A stretch of 64,000 nt of DNA from Pisolithus tinctorius. Taxonomy: Eukaryota > Basidiomycota > Agaricomycetes > Boletales > Pisolithaceae. Location of the stretch: contig JANFAH010000002.1 of assembly GCA_024663395.1 (NCBI GenBank), forward strand, positions 124,001-188,000. The letters are read 5' to 3'. The translations under genes and the position numbers were made by a program. The notes below the pieces were generated by a model, which saw nothing but the letters and a program-made list of their open reading frames with translations, was not told where the DNA came from and ran no database searches. This document shows, one piece after another, positions 56,030 to 64,000 of the stretch (position 1 is the first letter of the stretch; each line of letters begins with the position of its first letter).

Positions 56030-58539
56030 ATGTCATCTCCACTCGAACAGATGGAGATGGGCGAGGCAGCCCCTTCTGATATGCACCCACCCGCGACCAC
56101 TAATGCTGGTAGAGGGATGGATCTCACTGTCCCAACTGAGGATTCCATGACTGAAGACCTCCCGGTTCATTTCTCCCGACATCCAGTGGTAGTGCAACCT
56201 GTCCGGGACAGACCTCACGCCGTGTCCCAGCGACGCTTGGTGCCTACTTCTCCTGAGCAAGTCATGAAACACAGGTTTTCAAAGAGACCCCTAGTGTTCG
56301 TGCAACTACCCTTTTGATTCCGTAACAGTTCATGTATTAAAAGCAGGGATGATATGCGCGAATACGAGGAAATCCTAACAGAAGGGGATATGAGCTACAA
56401 CGCGTCTGTTGTCCATTCCTATCGACAGATCGATATTATTAACAAGAGCTCATCAATCAGGCCGCCATTACCTATTGGGTGGGTGAAATACACGCAGCCC
56501 GAGGGCGCTCCCTACTATATGCACGGAGAAAAGGTCGGGCAGCCCTTCCGCTCCTAACGAATCTCATTCATCACCTTCATTAGCGCATCATCACAGACCT
56601 TACGGGACCACAAACACTAGTCAACCTTGTGGGTACTTCTGACAATTTACTGGACAAAGCACGACAATTGGGACTGCCCTCGCATTTGGATGTGGAACTC
56701 GTGATCACGACCGTACCCGGCCCGGAGAAGAGAGGGGACTTGGGATATTATTTCGTCGATCATCAACGACGGCTGCTCTTTTGGGTGAATAATTACAATC
56801 TATCGAATATATTTTCCGGCGTCAAGGGCGTAACGGCGAGAGATCACATGAGTAGGTAAAATAGGGTAACAATTGTGCGCACATCTGATCCTTTTCCTAT
56901 TTATGTACAGAGCAAGCGGTCGTAACACAGTACTGGTAGGTGCTGTCGCTGCCTTGGTATGTGTGTCGTCACCGAAGACAACAGAAATGTACTTACTGGT
57001 AAAAAGTTTTGACGTTTCAACGACAATTGTCACTCTAAAGGATGCACATCGAGTTATACCCTAACCGGCGCGGTCTGAAAGCAAACGATCACGAAGAACT
57101 GAGGAATATTCTGACCTATGCAATTGCCGGTTCGTAGTCCGTATTCGAAATTGCATTCCACTGACCTTGTGATCTGCAGATGCTGCGACTTCGAGCACGT
57201 CTCTGGCCCCGTTTGATTTAGATTCTATGACCAAGATGTTGGATTTGGTGGACAAGCTCGAAGGTATATTAAGTTCCACATCTCTAATACTTTCCCTCGT
57301 GGAACACTGTTCAACTTGTAGGATGTATCGGCAAGGAAAATCCATATGCTGTTTGGGTAACAGGTACTCGCTATTTGACTTTCTCTACCAACTCCCTAAT
57401 CCCCGTCGAGCGCGGTTTGCGAAAGCATTCAGTAAGCCCTATCACAAACTAACTTCCGCCCGCCAACTTATGCAAATTTGTCAGGTCATAGCAGATTCAT
57501 CAACTTCAGCGGCCAACCTTGCGTGCGGCTCAATGCTGATCAATATATATACGCCTCGCACCATCGTTCCTTGCGCAGCGGTTCATCGGTTCTCATCCGA
57601 ATATTTGATGTCTTCCTATTCCAGTCCGCTTCAACGCACTTAGAAGACCTTCGGCAGATGTGGGTCGATCAGATCGTCCATTACCCACGCTGGCAAAAGT
57701 ACATCACCAAGCTCACTTCGGAATGGGCCCGCTTCACAATCTTCGTGCGTTGCTTTTGTTTTCGCACGTGCTCACTCACTTATCCACGCGTGTTTGCTGT
57801 ATAGTCCACTGTGTTACTCACAGCCGACGTGAGTTTGCTGGCTGTCCCAGCTCTTGGAGGCGGCGGAGGCAGCTCTGATGGCGGCACCCTTTCTAACAGC
57901 ACTGAAAACAGTACCTCTAGTGGTGGTGACCCCTCGCCACCCGTGGCCTTGCAGATGACCGCAGCGGTCGCCTCCATTTACCTTTCCATCTTTTTCTCTG
58001 TGGCATCCATACTCACATCAATTCAACTCACGGAGCGTATCGGTGGGAAGGAATATTCATCAGCAACCGCAACTGTGCGTATGATCCGCGTCATGTCTGA
58101 TGATGAAAAAATTAACTTCCTGCGTATTGGCCTTGCGTAAGCAGTCGGCGCTTTTGCAACGTGCAGATAAGTCTCTATTTGGCACGGACTGGTTGGCCAT
58201 CATGTACAGCCTCCCATATGCTTTCCTAGTGTGGGGGTATGTCCTCATTCCTCTCATCGCCAAATAGCATGCTTACTCTATTCCAGCATCTTCCTGTTCA
58301 TTCTCGGAATGTCTCTTGTCGTCTTCTCCTCCACAAACCACGCTGTTCCCGCCTCCCTTGCTCCATTCTTCTTCCTTCTCTTCATATTCTCTATCTGGCC
58401 TAGTTTTAGTGGTCATGGAGTATATGAGGCGCTCGAGAGGTCGTGGCGGAGTTTGCTGGATTGCGAGATGTGGAAGAGTCCACGCCATAGTGAAAGGAAA
58501 CGGCAGAGGCGCGGATCAGTGCGTGTGACCGGTGTTTAG
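56030..58539 (+). CDS. WW-domain multi-pass membrane protein, 12 exons, 611 aa
   Basis: Exons: 56030-56274, 56347-56533, 56584-56851, 56911-56935, 57041-57129, 57180-57263, 57322-57363, 57411-57431, 57485-57744, 57805-58074, 58145-58236, 58287-58539; all junctions keep frame. Two exons are tiny (25 and 21 nt). The N-terminus is disordered, followed by a WW-like domain (LPIGWVKYTQPEGAPYYMHG), GYYFVDHQRRLLFWV, an alpha-helical part (PNRRGLKANDHEELRNILTY; SMTKMLDLVDKLEG) and RFINFSGQPCVRLNADQYIY. The last 200 residues hold about four membrane segments (STVLLTADVSLLAVPAL; AAVASIYLSIFFSVASILTS; WLAIMYSLPYAFLVWG and IFLFILGMSLVVF; FFFLLFIFSIWP) and a basic tail. This is a lineage-specific agaricomycete family that is usually multi-copy and has no known function. 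ATG 56030 was chosen as the first Met of the open frame that precedes only low-complexity sequence; an earlier start in the same frame (55850) is possible. Confidence 0.82.
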
Positions 58540-58967
58540 AGTTTGAAAAAGGTACTTGAAGGAACGTTTACTGTAATTGTACATGATCGTTTCGTGGTGG
58601 AGGGTAGAACATTTCCACATATCTCTGCTTCCACTTACGGAAGGGTTTACCTGATATCGCTCTGGCTACCTAATGGAGACGTGTTGGGCCAAGTGAATCG
58701 AACTCATCAGCCGCACAATGTGAGAGTGGCCCCTAGCAGCGGCGTAGCTACCGGACTGTCCGTTCTAAACAGAAGGCGAGCGCTCATACTGTCTTGGTAA
58801 GGAATGCCCTACTATAACGCACGATCGGTGCTCTGTGTCACACTTCTCTTTACTGACAAGGACTCTACAGTACATTTCTGACGGCGGTGCCGGACATGAG
58901 TTTTACTTTCCAGAACCTGTCCTGTCCTATTACAGGATTTTTGGGACCCCCGCCGTGTCTACTGGGG
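58540..58967. other. Spacer, no recognised gene
   Basis: A short open frame (58543-58800) has no domain. The segment probably contains the 3' UTR of the membrane-protein gene and ends with the TGGGG target site. Confidence 0.4.
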
Positions 58968-59258
58968 TGTAACGCCGATAAGAAGTGAAGTACTTTTAAC
59001 GGCGGCACAACGAGAAGGATTCTTTGCTCTACTCGAGTTTTCCAGACAAGAGTGTCTTATTTCGAGGTAGGAAAGAAGTCCCCGTACAGTACGCTACATG
59101 GCCTGGTTCAGCGTGAGGGTAGAGACTAGGCACGATATATGTCAGAGTATCCGTACGGGTTAAGTAGGATCAAAGAATAAATGAGAAGGACAATAGATCT
59201 ATCATAAAGAAACCAACATCTAGTCATACGGTCGACAGCGTCGGACTGAATCCTTACA
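58968..59258 (-). repeat. Solo LTR of the gypsy-1 family
   Basis: 291 bp, reverse orientation, TGTAACGCCG...CCTTACA, flanked by a perfect target duplication TGGGG (58963-58967 and 59259-59263). It is similar along its whole length to 17252-17537 and keeps its CG sites, so it is fairly young. It arose by recombination between two LTRs of an inserted element. Confidence 0.95.
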
Positions 59259-59263
59259 TGGGG

Positions 59264-61302
59264 CAAAACGCAGTACTTGGCATTAGTGTCAATGCGTGTA
59301 CCTAGCAGCGAGACATATAATGCAACATTCTGGTAGGTTTAGCACTTTTCTTATGTCTTCTTCTATTGCTGTGACTACGGCCTTTAAATATCGCCCAGCC
59401 CAGGGCAGATGATGCTACTGCCAGCAACACCGCGGACACAGCAAATCAGGTGACCCTACTTGGGTATGGCCTGGACGCATCAATAGTAAACAGAAGCAAG
59501 TGAGCATATGGAGCCATGTGCTGCGAATTTACCTATTTTCAACATGTAGATGTACAGACAGGAATGGAGCCTTTTGGGTGTATTTAGACTTAGTATGTTC
59601 TCCGACTTAATCAAAGGTTGTTGCACCAGAAGTTGAAGAGGGGTTATCCGCGACGGAGGATGAGATTGGTGTCGACAGGCTTGGGGGATTATGCCATGAT
59701 AGCGTTCAACAAACTCCTGCACAGTCCGATGACGGGGCAAACCAGCAACGATCCTCTCGGACACAGCGATTCCTCGTCGAGGTCATCATGCTCGGTCACA
59801 TGCTCGGAAGCGTACTCTCGACACAGAAACTCATACTATATAATTGCACCACTGCTGTCACTCACACCAGTGATGTCTGCGAGCGAATAGCAGCGGCCAC
59901 TGTCCATGATAATGTACTAGTTGTAGGTTTTTTTGTACCGCTATATTCGTACTTTATCATAGAATCTCTAACCCCATGGATTCGCATTCACTCCACCCCC
60001 CAATGTTATGCATGAAGGATCCGGGCGGGTATGATCGGTAGCCACTAAGACTTTGCAGACCTGGACTAGATAGCGTACATATGAAGTCTAGGCATTCAGG
60101 TGTCGGGCACGATGGAGACCCGCTATGGAGAAGCATGGGAACGTAACTCGATCCAGAAAATGCCCGGAGCTGCCATGAGGGATCTGAAGATTTGCAAGTA
60201 AAGAGAGTCCTAAACCTCAGAACAGACCTTCTGAATTGTTGGAGGATGAAATGACGGATCGAATTCCTGTTGGGAGCCTGATTGGGTTGGATTTACAGTA
60301 ATTTTGGCAGGATCTCAAGGCAACCAACGACAGAGGATGTCATCTAATATCGGTCTAAAACGCTATGACGTTCACACTCGCTGACAATTGAGCTGCTTTG
60401 CATCGACAAGAGAACAGGACGCAAGCAAGATACATATAAAATGATCGACTATGGCCTGACAGTAGCTGCTAATGCCTAGCTAAGTACAATCAGTACAACA
60501 ACCAAACCGTGGTCGTGGAGGGACTCGGGCTAGCCGGTATAAATTTAACATGTAGTCGAAAAAGGTTTTGTCGGCAATGTAGCAGCGACGTAGTAAAAAT
60601 GGTGGTAGTGATAGTGAATGGGATGTGATCATCGAAAAAGAAAAGAGGATGGAGGTGATTGTGGGGACGATGGCAACATCTATCAGAAAAAGACTGGACA
60701 TAGAGGTCTAGTTACTAAACGAAATGTCCCTTAAGCATGCTCGGCAATGCAGGATATGAAATAGGAAAAGGAAGAAAATAGGAAAGAATAAGCGGGAGAT
60801 CAGAAAGAGACAAACATGGGTGCTGACAGCAGCGAGGAAATCCGGGTTCTCGTCTAGTAGGTGAGGTCCACGGGAGACAAGTGATCGAGGGTGATCGAGT
60901 GTGGAGAATACAAGACAGGCCGCGGGACAGCAGTTTGTTGACTGACGCAGACGCAGAAAAGAGTGATGAGGACCCTGGAGAAGATAGAGCTCTTGAAAGG
61001 ACAAAGCAACGGGGTTATTGGTATCAGTATCGTGCAAGGTTGGGGGGCCTACAAAATGAGAGGAGCGGTTTGGGTGGTTCAGAGTTATCTAGGAGAGGTC
61101 GCCCTGACAGCGACCGGGAACATGAGAAACCCAGGAAAGAAAGAAAAAAAAACAGTGATGGGGGGGGGGGCGAAGGCGAAGCGGCCAACCACCTGGATCC
61201 GAGGTTCACAACTGTTAACCACTCGGACGATGCCATCATGCGAACATCAAGGCGTCCTAGGATCGGGCGATAGAACCACTGTATCGTCTGCAGCGACCTC
61301 TT
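59264..61302. other. Intergenic, no recognised gene
   Basis: Only short frames without domains. A run of ten or more G occurs near 61159-61170 with an A run before it. The right end should contain the 3' UTR of the kinase gene. Confidence 0.4.
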
Positions 61303-64000
61303 CTATCTTGACCGCGCATCCTGCTCGTCAGAAAGGTCCGAGAGAGGTGGCGGCGGCGATGTAGCAGTCACTGAGATCGATGGTCTCCGACGCCTCACCT
61401 CAATCGGGGCATACTCTTCATCACTCTCTTCCACATCATCATCCGAATATGATCGATTGACCTGGGATCGGAGTAAAGCAGCCTGTTCCTCCCGCTTTTG
61501 ATGCTTATCCCTGAAAAAGCTCGAATCCGAGTCCGAATCCAAATCCTCATCGTACTCGTCCCCTCCGCTCGCCTGATCGACACCGGATTCATATGCGAGT
61601 CGATGTAACGGACTCGGGCTCGCCGTCGCAGATCGTAACTGAGATTGCCGACTCAGCGATGAGGACGACGGACCAGGCCCAGGTGTAGCAGTAGCCCTAA
61701 CTCCAGCATCGTAGTGCGACAAACTCTCATGTGAGACGTGGCGCACGCCCATCCCGGGTCCGATATGCAGCCGTTCAGGCTGAGGATGCCGCAACGACCC
61801 TTCTGCAACATGACTGAACCCAAGTGACAGGTTCGGTGTCAATGTACTCGGGTCGTTACACACCCCTCCAGCGCCAAGAAATAGAGCATCCTCGTCTAAC
61901 CCGTCATGTTCTCCTGACGTCAGACTCGTCACTTCCTCGACGTAATTCATGGGCTCGCCCCAGCTCGACGCTCGTCGCGCAGCAGTCAATCCTCCTTCAC
62001 ACGGACTACGCGTGCCGCTCGGCATACACTCGTGTCCGTGGTGTCGTAGTACCTCTTCGCTCCTTCGCAGCATGATATTCACATCACTAGACGGGCTCTG
62101 CTGTGGCGCCTTGTCCTGGGACGATCCAACTGAAGATGTGTCGAGCGGTGAGGATGCCTGGGAAGTCGTACGATGTGGTGGCGATCGCCAATACTTCATT
62201 GAGGACAAAGAGAACCGGTGTCGTGTACGCCCCTCTACAGGCGAAGGCATAACAACATTCGTTCCTTCGCTGTTCCGACTCGAAGAGGGCCGGGTACATG
62301 GTGCGTCATGCACCTCCCTCGGAGGCACGAATGCATCTGAACCACATCGCGAGGTCAGCCGCGAGGAGCTTGGGTCTGAAGGACGCGGTGGAGGTCTGAT
62401 TTTTAACGAGGACTTTATCTTCTTCTCCATCGGTCCTTGGTGCCCGTGTGCAATGTTCGGTGTGGAATCATTTCGGAGAGCGGTGGAATGAATGGCAACA
62501 CGGCGTTTACTTTTCACGCGACCCTCCTGTGTAACGGTACGCATACTTGCAGGTTTTGGCTGCATAAAAGTAATGGCAGGGGATGAGTTTACACCAAATT
62601 GGTTCTCGTCATCGACGTCACGACGACGAGGTCGAGAAGGCGGAAGGCGTTTGGGACGAACATTACGGAGAATCGAGGTTATCCTATGCGTGATATGTTT
62701 GTGCCACCCCCAACTGAATCGCACGGTCGTCATGGCCTTCTCTGTCTCCTTATCAGTGACCATGACGATATCAGTCTTGCTATGTGAGGTTTGGCGAAGC
62801 CACTCCTCGGGCTCTGGAATATCCGAAAGGAACCAGGGATAGCGCTGGCAGGAAGGCAAGCAGCGGCCAGGTCAATGGAGCGATGGGGATAACAAGCGAA
62901 ACGGACGTGCTCACCTTGGCTTCGCCCAGCGTAATGCGTTTACTAACGTCCTTCTGCAAGAACCGGTCGAGAAGATGCATCACCGCGTATCCCCGAGATT
63001 TCGGATCGGGACGTCGACCTCCCGTAGGGATAGCGTCGCAACCCATCGTTTCGTCAGGTTCCCAGTCATTGTTACAAATTATGTTGTATAGCACGTATTC
63101 GCTCGAATCAGCCGCTCGGAAGGGGATGTGGCCAAACAAAAGGCAATACAGTGTGACGCCTAATGCCCAGACGTCGATTGCTTTGGTGATAGGCTGACGA
63201 CGTGAAGCAGCAGAGGCACGGATCGTAGTCGTCGAATTGACAGGAGTACCACTTCGGGATGACAGTAGTGTGTTGCCCGTCGCGGATGCAGACATGGATG
63301 GAAATGGTTCTGTGCTCGTATACTCGGCAATGACCTCGGGTGCCAGAAAAGGGGGTGTACCTGCACGTTTGGATAAGTCTGAATCGTCGAGTAGGATAGG
63401 GTCATTAGGATCATCCAGAGCAACCTGTCCACGGCCCGCCGCTGCGAGGCGTTGGGCGTAGGAGAAATGAGACACGCCGAAATCTGTAATCTTGACCATC
63501 TGACGGTCTGCTGTCCAGAGGAGGTTGGCTGGCTTGATGTCACGGTGTATGATACCTTGATAATGCACTGAACAAAACGGAACCAGCGAATGAGCAAGGT
63601 CAGAGGGTGAATAAATCGGAGGATCATAACTAATCGACGCACAGTACTCGAGACCGAGAATAACATCACGACAGATGCGTCTGCATTGGTCTACTGTCAG
63701 TACGGGTTGGTTTCGTTCGTTCCGCCATTTGATTTCTCCGCCGCTGAGGTACTCCATAACTGCATAGGTGGTGGTAGTGAGCAGGCGGTTCCACAGATCA
63801 ACCTCGAACATCATATCCCTCCTTCGACGATTCCCAAACCAATCATGCTCAGAGGGGCGTTGTAGGGGAAGAGTCGTGCAAGAAGGAAAGGGGAGGTGTT
63901 CGGCGACTGACATGAAAAGAAGTCATGCTTACCCATGTATATCCGCTCGTTAAGCTTGTCGTCGATGACCTCCAGGAGACGGACAATATGGCCGTGGCGA
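61303..64000 (-). CDS. CaMKK-type serine/threonine kinase, 5' end outside the window
   Basis: Minus-strand exons: 64000-63933 (partial), 63759-63643, 63567-62915 and 62844-61303; introns of 173, 75 and 70 bp are fixed by frame. Order: HGHIVRLLEVIDD; YMVMEYLSGGEIKW (hinge); LTVDQCRRICRDVILGLEYL; catalytic loop IIHRDIKPANLL; KITDFGVSHF (DFG); a Ser/Thr-rich insert around GTPPFLAPEV (APE); AIDVWALGVTLYCLLFGHIP; ITLGEAKRYPWFLSDIPEP; LRQTSHSKTD. A disordered Ser/Pro-rich tail of about 450 residues follows, with an acidic SDSDSSFF part. This matches fungal CaM-kinase-kinase-like enzymes (Ssp1 or the Sak1/Tos3/Elm1 group), which activate AMPK/SNF1-type kinases. The N-lobe with the glycine loop and catalytic lysine lies beyond the window. 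Intact and CpG-rich. Confidence 0.88.

Noticed and set aside
63160..63669. 169-codon minus-strand frame over the kinase
   Set aside because: Shifted shadow of the kinase exon, which has HRD, DFG and APE motifs.

Overview
The window looks like nuclear DNA of an Agaricomycete (mushroom-forming basidiomycete). The unique genes carry many short introns (about 47-110 bp, GT...AG, CTAAY-type branch sites), several microexons, and families typical of that group: a MYND-finger protein, a WW/multi-pass membrane protein, a Crinkler-type Ubl-kinase protein and an rve-type integrase family. No tRNA, rRNA or CRISPR array was recognised.

Layout. 1-7931: CpG-poor, old repeat DNA holding a long LTR-like repeat (1125-2915), a Crinkler-kinase pseudogene (3496-5747) and LTR debris. 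7932-17537: a young Ty3/gypsy chromoelement with one intact 2991-codon ORF, a perfect 5-bp target duplication and a 5' LTR replaced by a foldback. 17543-22600: a normal CpG-rich gene island with a MYND protein, the PP1 regulator Ypi1 and the TFIIF beta subunit. 22638-54546: a large nest of decayed mobile DNA. It contains an unrecognised decayed gene, a BTB/POZ gene, a DDE integrase gene, a Ty1/copia element, an unrecognised minus-strand gene split by an LTR-like repeat and by a complete 8.05-kb gypsy element (TSD ATGGC), a third gypsy element broken by a solo LTR and by a CACTA-like MITE, and a Tigger/pogo transposon with intact 23-bp inverted repeats. 56030-58539: a 12-exon WW-domain membrane-protein gene. 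58968-59258: a solo LTR of the first gypsy family with TSD TGGGG. 61303-64000: a CaMKK-type kinase gene whose 5' end lies outside the window.

The strongest large-scale signal is CpG loss. The gene islands and the first gypsy element are rich in CG; the old elements are nearly free of it, and almost every in-frame stop in the dead element ORFs is TGA where CGA is expected. This fits methylation plus deamination of transposons, which is known in basidiomycetes. The most unusual single structures are the foldback 5' LTR that is flanked by a perfect target duplication, the Crinkler pseudogene with two tandem Ubl headers, and the extra 3' coding regions downstream of the chromodomain in two unrelated gypsy elements.

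Exon boundaries were derived by hand from splice consensus and frame continuity; no similarity search was run.
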